Below, piece after piece: positions 56,377 through 64,000 of a stretch of DNA of 64,000 bases. Source of the stretch: Methanobrevibacter millerae (GTDB taxonomy: Archaea > Methanobacteriota > Methanobacteria > Methanobacteriales > Methanobacteriaceae). The translations under genes were made by a program, and so were the position numbers. The stretch spans positions 1-64,000 of the forward strand of contig SUTF01000005.1 of NCBI GenBank assembly GCA_015063005.1, in the 5' to 3' direction. The number at the start of each line of letters is the position of its first letter. The stretch's first letter is position 1. A model generated the notes under the pieces. The model was not told the origin of the DNA. It saw only the letters and a list, made by a program, of their open reading frames with translations, and ran no database searches.

Positions 56377-57066
56377 TTAAATTTTCACGCTTCCAACATA
56401 GGTATATCCTTTAATGTCCTTTTTATCCTTCACTTCAAATTCAAAAGTTTCAGGATTTGATACATACAAATGGGATAAGGCGATTCCTATATCCACATCA
56501 TTCCATTTTCCAAGTATTTTCCTTTTAACAATATTGTGCTTGACTTTATAAACATCAAATCCTTCATCGATGTGCTTGAAATACCATGGCTGTGAATTAA
56601 CTGCTGATGGAGCTAGTTGAGCGGGTATCAATCTTTCATCTTCAGTATCTGCTATTTCTGATAGGCTTTTTCTTTTGAATTGTGAAATCTCTCTTGTCAA
56701 GTCATTTGATTTTCCAAAAGATATTGCTATTACAAATTTGGGATTATTTTCTTTTAGTGATGCCATTCCAACCCAGCAGCTTCCAATGTCTAGACTTTGA
56801 AGAAAAAGGCTGAGTTGCTGGAATATGAATCCGATATTGACTCCATAATTGTCTTTTTTATCGGAATATAGTGCAAGGTAATATGGTGCCTTCCATCTAG
56901 TTCTTATATTGAGCTTGTCCTTGGCCAATATTTCATAAGAATAGTTAATTTCGCGAGTAAGCGGTTTTACATTATCCATAAACTCCTTGATAGCACTCAT
57001 GTCAATTTCATCATCAAGATATTTTCTGCAGGATTTTCTAACATAAATTTGTTCGGATAAGTCCAT
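56377..57066 (-). CDS. nitroreductase-family protein
   Basis: A 229-residue flavin (FMN)-binding nitroreductase-fold protein. The N-terminal RKSCRKYLDDEIDMSAI is the family's FMN phosphate/isoalloxazine block, and PAQLAPSAVNSQPWYFKH in the C-terminal half is the complementary binding motif. The substrate is unknown. The order of these blocks is the less common one in which the NSQPW-type motif comes after the dimer helix. The ATG lies one base after the upstream stop codon, with GGAAATGG as ribosome site, so it is translationally coupled to the DUF4258-like gene. Confidence 0.85.
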   Translation of the reverse strand: MDLSEQIYVRKSCRKYLDDEIDMSAIKEFMDNVKPLTREINYSYEILAKDKLNIRTRWKAPYYLALYSDKKDNYGVNIGFIFQQLSLFLQSLDIGSCWVGMASLKENNPKFVIAISFGKSNDLTREISQFKRKSLSEIADTEDERLIPAQLAPSAVNSQPWYFKHIDEGFDVYKVKHNIVKRKILGKWNDVDIGIALSHLYVSNPETFEFEVKDKKDIKGYTYVGSVKI

Positions 57067-57067
57067 T

Positions 57068-57448
57068 CTACCATTTCCTTTTTGCTATAGCTTTCAAACG
57101 CTTTTTTTCTATATTCTTTCTTTTGTCTGATTGGTATTTCTTCTTTTGGCGATTGGTTGCTGTTTGAAAGTTCGGCATTATTGTAACCAGGTCAATAGTG
57201 TTTCCATGACATGCAAATATTAGCTTAAGCTCTTTGTAGTCCTTATTCGGTGGTGCTTCGTAAATTACCTCATACTCTTCATTTCCGCTCTTTTCATATC
57301 TTACAGGCTCTTCATACATTACTGTATCAACGATATATTCTCTTTTTATTCCATTTTGGGATAACCTTTGATTGAAATGAGTATTTTCAAAGCACCAATC
57401 TATACTTTCAGTATCGCCAAGAATAAATTTGTCAAAAACTTTCATCAT
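57068..57448 (-). CDS. DUF4258-like small protein
   Basis: A 126-residue protein that begins ATGATG, so the start could be 57448 or 57445; there is no strong ribosome site. The HFNQRLSQNGIKREYIVDT block, then a strand pair ending LVTIMP, matches the general RelE-like DUF4258 pattern (H..R...RGI....I). The C-terminal 35 residues are a very basic Lys/Arg helix. A toxin-type role is conceivable, but no antitoxin partner is beside it and it is coupled to the nitroreductase gene, so function remains open. Confidence 0.6.
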   Translation of the reverse strand: MMKVFDKFILGDTESIDWCFENTHFNQRLSQNGIKREYIVDTVMYEEPVRYEKSGNEEYEVIYEAPPNKDYKELKLIFACHGNTIDLVTIMPNFQTATNRQKKKYQSDKRKNIEKKRLKAIAKRKW

Positions 57449-57547
57449 ATTTAAGGTTGATTAAAAGATTTAATAAATATATTGTTTTTTTAAAATTTAT
57501 AGAATATTATTAATTATTTAAATAATGAGGATGCATATATTATAATT

Positions 57548-58999
57548 ATGAGTGAACATGGACAATGGGATTCATCTTTATCATTTATTTTTGCAATGAT
57601 TGGAGCGGCGGTAGGTTTAGGCAACATCTGGCGTTTCAGTTATGTGCTTTATTCTAATGGTGGAGGATCATTTTTTATCCCATATTTAATTGCAATAGCT
57701 ATGATGGGTATTCCTTTCCTGATATTGGAATATGCAGTGGGTTTTAGTTTTAAGGACTCGTTTTCCAATATTTTGAAAAAGATTAACCCAAAATATGAGA
57801 TTATTGCTTGGATTTTAGTATCGTTTGTTTTTATAGTTGTTATTTATTATATGGTTATACTGAGCTGGGACTTGGTATATCTTTTATCTAGTTTTACATT
57901 CGGATGGGGAACAGATACGGTTTCTTATTTCACCCATACTGTTGGTGGAAGCTCCAATTTGGAGTCAGCTGGATTTTTACTTATTCCTACCACAGTTGGT
58001 GTGGCATTATTATGGGTTGTATTATGGTTCATTTCCCACAAGGATGTTGATCAGGGAATCGGTAAGTTTTCAAAAGTTCTGATTCCTGCATTATTCGTCA
58101 TAATGGGATTTATTATTATTTATGCATTAACATTGCCTGGTGCCGGAATTGGTATCAATACTCTGTTGACGCCGGACTGGTCAAAACTGCTTGACGTTAA
58201 CATCTGGCTTGCGGCATTTGCACAGATAATCTTTTCCTTAAGTATGGGTCAGGCTATTGCTGTAACTTATGCTAGCTATTTACCTGAAAACTCCCGTTTA
58301 ACAGACAATGTTTTGATTGTTGTTGCATCAAACTCCCTTTTTGAAATATGTACTGCATTCGGTGTATTTTCAATTTTGGGATACATGTCTCATACTGCAG
58401 GAACGCCGATGATACAGCTGATTACTGAAGGTACAGGTCTTATATTCATTGTTTTCCCTATGATATTTAATATCATGGGACCGATTGGTCGTGTACTCGC
58501 ACCATTGCTGTTCTTGGCTATTTTGTTTGCAGGAATAACATCCGCTTTAGGATTTTTGGAACCAATGCTCAATTCACTTTCTGTCAAATTGAACATGTCC
58601 CGTAAAAAGGCAGCAACAATATTGTCCATTATAGGATGCATATTCTCATTGATGCTGACAACTGGAATAAGCAGCTATTTGGTTGGAATCATTGACAGTT
58701 TTGTAAACGAGTTTGGAATATTGATTCTTATAGGTGTTCAATGTATCATATTCGCTTGGTTCTACGATTTGGACAAGTTCATACCAATTTTAAATGAAAA
58801 CGGTCATTTGAAGGTCGGAACATTATGGAAAGCAGTTATTAAATATATCTTGCCTATATTTTTAATCATAATTTGGGTAATCGGTATTGTAAAGCTTTTC
58901 GGCGATGCAGAACCTTTCGAATTGATAATTGATGCTGTAATTATCGTGGCAGTTTTAGTTGTTAGTTTTGCTTTAACCAAGTATAAAGCAACTAACTAA
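57548..58999 (+). CDS. sodium:neurotransmitter symporter (NSS) family transporter
   Basis: A 483-residue multi-pass membrane protein of the LeuT-fold NSS family, probably taking up an amino acid with sodium. The first membrane helix contains GAAVGLGNIWRFSYVLYSNG, the substrate and Na+ site signature of the family (usually GNIWRFPY). I count 11 or 12 hydrophobic segments, consistent with prokaryotic NSS proteins, and the C-terminus is short. The ATG has no close ribosome site; GAGG lies about 20 bases upstream. A T-run follows the stop. Confidence 0.9.
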   Translation: MSEHGQWDSSLSFIFAMIGAAVGLGNIWRFSYVLYSNGGGSFFIPYLIAIAMMGIPFLILEYAVGFSFKDSFSNILKKINPKYEIIAWILVSFVFIVVIYYMVILSWDLVYLLSSFTFGWGTDTVSYFTHTVGGSSNLESAGFLLIPTTVGVALLWVVLWFISHKDVDQGIGKFSKVLIPALFVIMGFIIIYALTLPGAGIGINTLLTPDWSKLLDVNIWLAAFAQIIFSLSMGQAIAVTYASYLPENSRLTDNVLIVVASNSLFEICTAFGVFSILGYMSHTAGTPMIQLITEGTGLIFIVFPMIFNIMGPIGRVLAPLLFLAILFAGITSALGFLEPMLNSLSVKLNMSRKKAATILSIIGCIFSLMLTTGISSYLVGIIDSFVNEFGILILIGVQCIIFAWFYDLDKFIPILNENGHLKVGTLWKAVIKYILPIFLIIIWVIGIVKLFGDAEPFELIIDAVIIVAVLVVSFALTKYKATN

Positions 59000-59210
59000 T
59001 CTTTTTTTTATTTTTTTCAATTTTATTTGATTAATTTTTACCATTTATTTTTTAATTTAATGATTTTATTTAAATATTGCTTTATTTTTTAAACAAATAT
59101 GATTTAAAAATATTAAACAATACTTTTATAAAGAATAATAGATATACATTAAAATTAACTTTTAAAATATTATCAAAATTTTGAAAGTGGTTATATATGG
59201 CGGAGGTGAA

Positions 59211-61439
59211 ATGATAAAGCATCTTAAAAAAGTATGCTTTTTGTTGTTAATTAGTATAATATTTATCAATTGTGCTTCAGCTAGTGAAATAGATGGTTTA
59301 AATGAAACTGTCATTTCTGAAACTAGTTTACCTGATACTAATATTGTTATTCAAAATTATACGCTTGATTCAGACAATATTTATGAATATTTTGATGAGG
59401 ATGGTGTATTATATGAGAATTACTCAAATTCTATATTTAATCTAAGCGATGATATTCAGAATTTTGGTATTATTGAAATACCTGTTGATAATGTTACTTT
59501 CATAGGTAATAACTATAATCTTAAAAATACTGTATTTTATCTTTCGGGAAATAACATAACATTATGTAATTTTTCAATGGAAATTTACCATGCTTTTGAA
59601 GATATAGAAGGTTCAGGAATATATATTCGAGGTAGCGACATAATTATTGATGGTATTCAAATGGATTATTATGTTCCGCCTGAAACCCGGGCATATGGAA
59701 TTTATGCAGACGGTGCTAGAAAATCTGTAGTCAATAATCTTAAAATTATCAATTCCAATGTTTATTTCGTAGCTAATAATGTTTATTCCAAGGTAAGCAA
59801 TCATTGTGTGGACTTGTATTACTGTAACAATACATTATTGGAAAATAATACTTTTACAGGTTCATTTCCTTTAAAAGATGTAAATTTCGGTCCAGTAGGT
59901 GCAGATGAAAGTTCAGAAACTGTAGTGCTTTTAGGAGTTATAATGTCTGATTATACTCGTTTGAATGCAAATACTTTCATTACAAATATTGACGATAGAT
60001 TTGGTGATTATCCAACTTTGGATGCTATTTTCATATATGGATCAAATTTCTGTAATATGACAAATAACAATCTTTCAATGTTTGATTTCATTACCTTATC
60101 AGGTGTTCCCAATTACCTTTATGGTGTCGATATTTATAGATTAAGTAATTTCTCATTCACTGGCAATAATATTCACATAGAAACAACAGGTGGTACATTC
60201 AGTCATGGTACAGCTTATCCAATTCAGATGACTGGACCTTACTCTAATGTTACAATAGCGTTTAATAACCTTTATTCAAAGTCAAATGGTCCAAATCTGG
60301 GTATCTATTCCATGAATTATTATGGTCAAACAAGTTTGTATATATATAATAATACAATCAATGTCACTGGTTTGGCTGGTGAACATGAATGGGCTTTAGT
60401 TGCAGGTATTGAAACCCAAGACGATTATGCATATATTGAGAATAATATCATTGAGGTGCACAGCGTTCGTGAAGTTGGAGAAAATGATAATTTATATGGA
60501 ATAAGTTATCGTCAAAGAACAGATGGTAACCACACTCAAATAGTTAAGAATAATATTGTCTTCAGTGATGGTTTATACTCTGTTTATATGTTGAGTACTC
60601 TTAACTCTGTTATAACTGATAACATTCTTGTATCAACTCGTGATGATATAAATTATGGTTATGGTGGTTATAAGGCAGGTTCCGGTTCACATATTGGTGA
60701 TACAATTTACAATAACCGTATAATTAATTACTATGATTATTTCGGAAGACTTTACAATAGTGCTACTGGTGAAAGAACTTCAATGTACAGATATCAGGAA
60801 AATGTAAATAATCGTACAAATGAATTTGATGGTACTGGTATGACTGGAAGAAGCGATAATCCGACATTTACGGATAATCCAACTCAATCAGCTTCATCAA
60901 ATATAAAATATAGAAATATTCCTGGCGGAGGATCTTCCTCAAGCGGTTCTGGCAGTGGTAGTGGCGATGGTGGAAACGGCAACTCTGGTTCTACTGGTGG
61001 AAGTGATAGTGGATCCCAATCTGGAAACGGTGGATACTATTCAAACAGTTCCAGTGCTCCACGTGTCGATGAAGGAGGTTCATCTGAAAGCAGTGGACTT
61101 TCATGGATGGATGCAGTCTTAAACTATTTGAATTCAAATACCAATTCTGGAAGTGAAGAGGTTCAATCATATAATGGAAATGTTGAATCAAACAATACTG
61201 AATCAACTCCAGATATTGCAGGTTCAGATGCTCCGGCAAGTAGTTCTACCGGAAGTGAAGCATCAGGTGGTGCAGGCGCTTCTGGTGCAGAAAGTCAACC
61301 AAAAGCATATGAAATATCTGAAAAAACCGATAAAAGCATATCTCCAAATAATTCATATTTGAGCTTTGCTTTAATCATTATTACAATGATTTTACTCATT
61401 ATCGGTTATAGACGTAAAGATTCATCTGATGAATTTTAA
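59211..61439 (+). CDS. beta-helix surface protein with Ser/Gly linker and C-terminal anchor
   Basis: About 742 residues. I start at ATG 59211 because GGAGGTGA lies right before it. A signal peptide (VCFLLLISIIFINCASAS) precedes a parallel-beta-helix domain (about 60-510) with repeated NNTL.ENN..T, YIYNNTINVTG and IENNIIEVH turns of the PbH1 type. A low-complexity Gly/Ser stretch (about 560-620) and a Ser/Glu/Asn linker follow, and the C-terminus has one membrane helix (SFALIIITMILLIIGY) with RRKDSS cytosolic tail. It is a wall-spanning adhesin-like protein, probably N-glycosylated. A hairpin terminator follows. Confidence 0.88.
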   Translation: MIKHLKKVCFLLLISIIFINCASASEIDGLNETVISETSLPDTNIVIQNYTLDSDNIYEYFDEDGVLYENYSNSIFNLSDDIQNFGIIEIPVDNVTFIGNNYNLKNTVFYLSGNNITLCNFSMEIYHAFEDIEGSGIYIRGSDIIIDGIQMDYYVPPETRAYGIYADGARKSVVNNLKIINSNVYFVANNVYSKVSNHCVDLYYCNNTLLENNTFTGSFPLKDVNFGPVGADESSETVVLLGVIMSDYTRLNANTFITNIDDRFGDYPTLDAIFIYGSNFCNMTNNNLSMFDFITLSGVPNYLYGVDIYRLSNFSFTGNNIHIETTGGTFSHGTAYPIQMTGPYSNVTIAFNNLYSKSNGPNLGIYSMNYYGQTSLYIYNNTINVTGLAGEHEWALVAGIETQDDYAYIENNIIEVHSVREVGENDNLYGISYRQRTDGNHTQIVKNNIVFSDGLYSVYMLSTLNSVITDNILVSTRDDINYGYGGYKAGSGSHIGDTIYNNRIINYYDYFGRLYNSATGERTSMYRYQENVNNRTNEFDGTGMTGRSDNPTFTDNPTQSASSNIKYRNIPGGGSSSSGSGSGSGDGGNGNSGSTGGSDSGSQSGNGGYYSNSSSAPRVDEGGSSESSGLSWMDAVLNYLNSNTNSGSEEVQSYNGNVESNNTESTPDIAGSDAPASSSTGSEASGGAGASGAESQPKAYEISEKTDKSISPNNSYLSFALIIITMILLIIGYRRKDSSDEF

Positions 61440-61441
61440 TA

Positions 61442-61490
61442 GATTTTAGAAGTTATTTCTAAAATCCTTTTTTTATATTTTTTTAATATA
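61442..61490 (+). terminator. hairpin plus T-tract terminator
   Basis: GATTTTAGAA (61442-61451) and TTCTAAAATC (61457-61466) form a perfect 10-bp stem with a 5-nt loop, two bases after the stop codon. Two T runs follow. This is the strongest such hairpin in the window. Confidence 0.7.
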
Positions 61491-61575
61491 TTTGACTCAA
61501 TATCAATAATATTTTAATACTCCTTTTAACAAATATATTTTATATTAATTAATTGAAAATGGAGTTATATATATC

Positions 61576-64000
61576 ATGAAAAAATATTATGTGATTGCGG
61601 TAATCTTTTTGATGTTACTTATTTCATGTTCTGCAGTTCATGCTGAAGGTAATTCTACGGGAGATTATCAAAATAGTGTTCCTGTCGGAGATTTTAAATC
61701 TTTGGATAAGGATATTCAAAATACACCCGACAATACTATTATCAAGTTAGAAAAAGATTATGTATTTAATGAAACTTCTGATGATAAAAATTTATATAAG
61801 TATGGGATTAATATTAACAGAAGCATCACGATTGAGGGTAATAACCATGTTATAGACGCTAAAAATTGTGTAAGGATTTTTAATATTAATTCTGATGTTG
61901 TAATAAGAAATCTTGTTTTAGTAAATGGATATCGTAGTTATGATACAACCAACACTAATGGTGCTGGTGCGATTAATATAGAGACTGGTGGTCTTCATTT
62001 GGAAAATTGTATTCTTTTCAATAATACTGCATATACTTCCACTCCTGTGAAGGGTACTGGTCTTGAAAATGGTGGTGGAGCAATATGTGCCAATAATATG
62101 ACTTATGTCTTTGTAGACAATTGTACATTCTTAAACAATACTATTCTCGGCCATTCTAATATTGGTGGTGGAGCAATAATGTTTAAGGCGGGTTCCGCTT
62201 TCAATGTAACAAATAGTCTATTCATGTATAATGGGGGAGCTTCTGGTAATCATATGGCAACATATGGTGGGGCTATTGCTGAAATTCATGTAGAACAGGA
62301 TCCATCTATCTGTACAATTGTTAATTGTACTTTTATTAACAACACGGGTAATACTGGTTCTTCACTTCTTGTTCAATCTGCAGCAGTTATCGGAAACCAG
62401 TTTATCAATTCAGGTATTGCCTACCATTGGGGAGCTAGAAGGGTGTGTGAATACAATTCATTTATCAACTGTGGCATTGACTTCCTGCATATGGGATGGG
62501 GTCTTGTTAAGCAAAACTGGTATGGGGTTAACCCATCATCAAGCAATGATCACATTGTAGCAGAAATTATCAATGATGGTGGAAAAATTTATGTAAGCTT
62601 TTCAAGGGATGGTGCTGGAAACAACATTACCCATCCTGAGAATTTAAATTCAAGAAACGTCAGATTCATTGGTGATGTCAAATATGATAATGTAGATATG
62701 ATTGCGGGTGTTGCTGTAAATGAGATGAATAAAACATTAAAAGAGGGTCATTTGTATGCAGTAAATGCAACTGTCGACAACCAATTTTTGGAATTATACT
62801 TCAAATATGTGGAAAATAATAATTTTACATATACAATTCCTACAGTCAACGAATCATATGCTCCGGGTAATGCTGGTGAATTTAAAATAAAAGGCAGCGA
62901 TAAGATTTATCATAGTTTATATGAAGCTATAAATGATGCATTGTTAATGGATGGCGATGCAACAATTTATGTGGCTGAAGGAACCTATACTGAAAAATGG
63001 TCCGATAAATACTATAACTATGAATACATGAATTATAATTTCGATATAACCTCAAATGATAAGACAATTACAATTATTGGTGCAGGTAACGATAAAAGTA
63101 TTTTTAAAGGTGAAACTGCTGGATTAAAAATTAGTGGAAATTCAATTTTCAGGTTCGTCAATATTACCTTTGCAGACTTTACAGACAATGTTTTCACATT
63201 CAACTCCATTAATTCAAATATTTCATTTACCAATTGTATATTCAGAAATATTTCAACAGACCGTGTAATCTGTTTAGGCGGTGAAAACTCCACATTGTTC
63301 ATTGACGGGTGTTATTTTGAAAAGGTCACAACTCATCCGTTCTGGAATGTGGCAAACAATTCATATGTGGTAATAGACTCCACATTTTTTGACCGTACCA
63401 ATTATGATTACATGTTTAATGATGTTTACACAATCAATGATTATAAAAACCATATAATGTATGTTTATCATAACTTAAGTGGTTATTATGTCTTTAATCA
63501 TAACTTTTTGGTGAATTCAGCTAACAGTGAATTTGATTGCAGTCCGTATATTTACCTATCAAACAGAACTATTAACTTAGGTGATAGTGTTGACATTGTA
63601 GCAGATTTCAATTATTTTTCAAATGAATCAGGAAGGTATCATTTCAACTCCAATTTCATAGATGATTTTACTGTATATATTAATACTGCAAGCGGATCAA
63701 ATAAGGTTAATTTACATGATGGTATTGCATGCTTAAAATATACTCCTACTGATTCAGGTGTGCAGACAATCATTGTTAGATATGGTGGTAAAAATGTAGC
63801 TTTGTCCCTTCATATCAATCCAAGACAAACTCCTACATTTAGTGTAGAAGGTACAGATAATATTGTAGCAACATTACCTAGTGATGCTAAAGGTAATGTT
63901 ATATTCAATGTCAATGGTAATGAAATTACTAAGGAAGTGATAAATGGTACTGCAAGTATTGATTTATCTCCATTAAGTGATATTAAATATGCTGTTGATG
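61576..64000 (+). CDS. beta-helix adhesin-like surface protein, 3' partial
   Basis: The frame is open from ATG 61576 to the window edge (808 codons). A GGAGTTA ribosome site lies 9 bases before it. A signal peptide (YYVIAVIFLMLLISCSAVHA) is followed by a Pmp-like beta-helix (about 30-330, with GNNHVIDAKN, GGGAICANN and YGGAIAEI), a second helix domain beginning HSLYEAINDALLMDGDATIY (about residue 450), and from about residue 735 an Ig-like repeat (PTFSVEGTDNIVATLPSDAKG). More repeats and an anchor would be expected beyond the window. It resembles the giant at 35728 in domain types but carries no DUF11 repeats in the visible part. Confidence 0.88.
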   Translation, partial: MKKYYVIAVIFLMLLISCSAVHAEGNSTGDYQNSVPVGDFKSLDKDIQNTPDNTIIKLEKDYVFNETSDDKNLYKYGININRSITIEGNNHVIDAKNCVRIFNINSDVVIRNLVLVNGYRSYDTTNTNGAGAINIETGGLHLENCILFNNTAYTSTPVKGTGLENGGGAICANNMTYVFVDNCTFLNNTILGHSNIGGGAIMFKAGSAFNVTNSLFMYNGGASGNHMATYGGAIAEIHVEQDPSICTIVNCTFINNTGNTGSSLLVQSAAVIGNQFINSGIAYHWGARRVCEYNSFINCGIDFLHMGWGLVKQNWYGVNPSSSNDHIVAEIINDGGKIYVSFSRDGAGNNITHPENLNSRNVRFIGDVKYDNVDMIAGVAVNEMNKTLKEGHLYAVNATVDNQFLELYFKYVENNNFTYTIPTVNESYAPGNAGEFKIKGSDKIYHSLYEAINDALLMDGDATIYVAEGTYTEKWSDKYYNYEYMNYNFDITSNDKTITIIGAGNDKSIFKGETAGLKISGNSIFRFVNITFADFTDNVFTFNSINSNISFTNCIFRNISTDRVICLGGENSTLFIDGCYFEKVTTHPFWNVANNSYVVIDSTFFDRTNYDYMFNDVYTINDYKNHIMYVYHNLSGYYVFNHNFLVNSANSEFDCSPYIYLSNRTINLGDSVDIVADFNYFSNESGRYHFNSNFIDDFTVYINTASGSNKVNLHDGIACLKYTPTDSGVQTIIVRYGGKNVALSLHINPRQTPTFSVEGTDNIVATLPSDAKGNVIFNVNGNEITKEVINGTASIDLSPLSDIKYAVD

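Noticed and set aside
57068..57448. Toxin-antitoxin system
   Set aside because: No antitoxin-like partner is adjacent; the coupled gene is a nitroreductase, so only a fold similarity is claimed.

Overview
The window looks like a methanogenic archaeon of the order Methanobacteriales, most like Methanobrevibacter. Support comes from the AT-rich DNA and GGTGA/GGAGG ribosome sites, and from archaeal TBP, aIF6, prefoldin, L39e, L31e, LX and S19e. It also has coenzyme B genes (AksA and AksD type), an archaeal S-adenosylhomocysteinase, an intron-bearing tRNA-Met, an AglB/Stt3 oligosaccharyltransferase and many very large adhesin-like surface proteins. The genus is an inference from gene content; no species is assigned.

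Bases 1-6600: nitrogen and redox genes. A partial GXGXG-domain protein and two tandem paralogous small proteins are followed, on the minus strand, by a glnA-nrpR pair. A perfect GGAA-N6-TTCC NrpR operator sits just downstream of the glnA TATA box. Next come a ThiF/MoeB-type E1-like protein, an iron-sulfur aldo/keto reductase and an elongator tRNA-Met with a 36-nt intron.

Bases 6700-13300: metabolism. These genes are ahcY, a DUF2119 zinc-hydrolase-like protein, and a minus-strand run aksA-aksD-DUF98-fen1 (coenzyme B synthesis, chorismate-lyase-like protein, flap endonuclease), then a CYTH protein.

Bases 13450-30970: an archaeal information-processing cluster. It runs tbp, serB fused to a coiled coil, a 48-residue zinc-ribbon protein, topA, aglB, a DRG-type GTPase, an AK6/Fap7 kinase, RNase P Rpr2, a CRM protein, rps19e, a PDCD5-like protein, a PP-loop protein, rpl39e, rpl31e, eif6, rplX and pfdA. 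A small surface-protein island (about 22.9-26.4 kb), bordered by a decayed copy of the AK6 3' end, interrupts it.

Bases 31000-53530: a 22.8-kb surface-protein island between pfdA and ftsY, which are usually neighbours in archaea. It holds a secreted protein with an Ntn-hydrolase-like domain and Ig-like repeats, a broken TIM-barrel glycosidase-like gene, about 1 kb of AT-rich non-coding DNA, and one 17.8-kb gene for a 5,932-residue beta-helix plus DUF11 giant.

Bases 53780-64000: ftsY with unusual charged repeats, a CapA-like protein, a nitroreductase and DUF4258-like pair, a sodium:neurotransmitter-symporter family transporter, and two more beta-helix surface proteins, the last running off the window. 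AglB, encoded in the same window, would be expected to glycosylate the sequon-rich surface proteins after Sec-dependent export.
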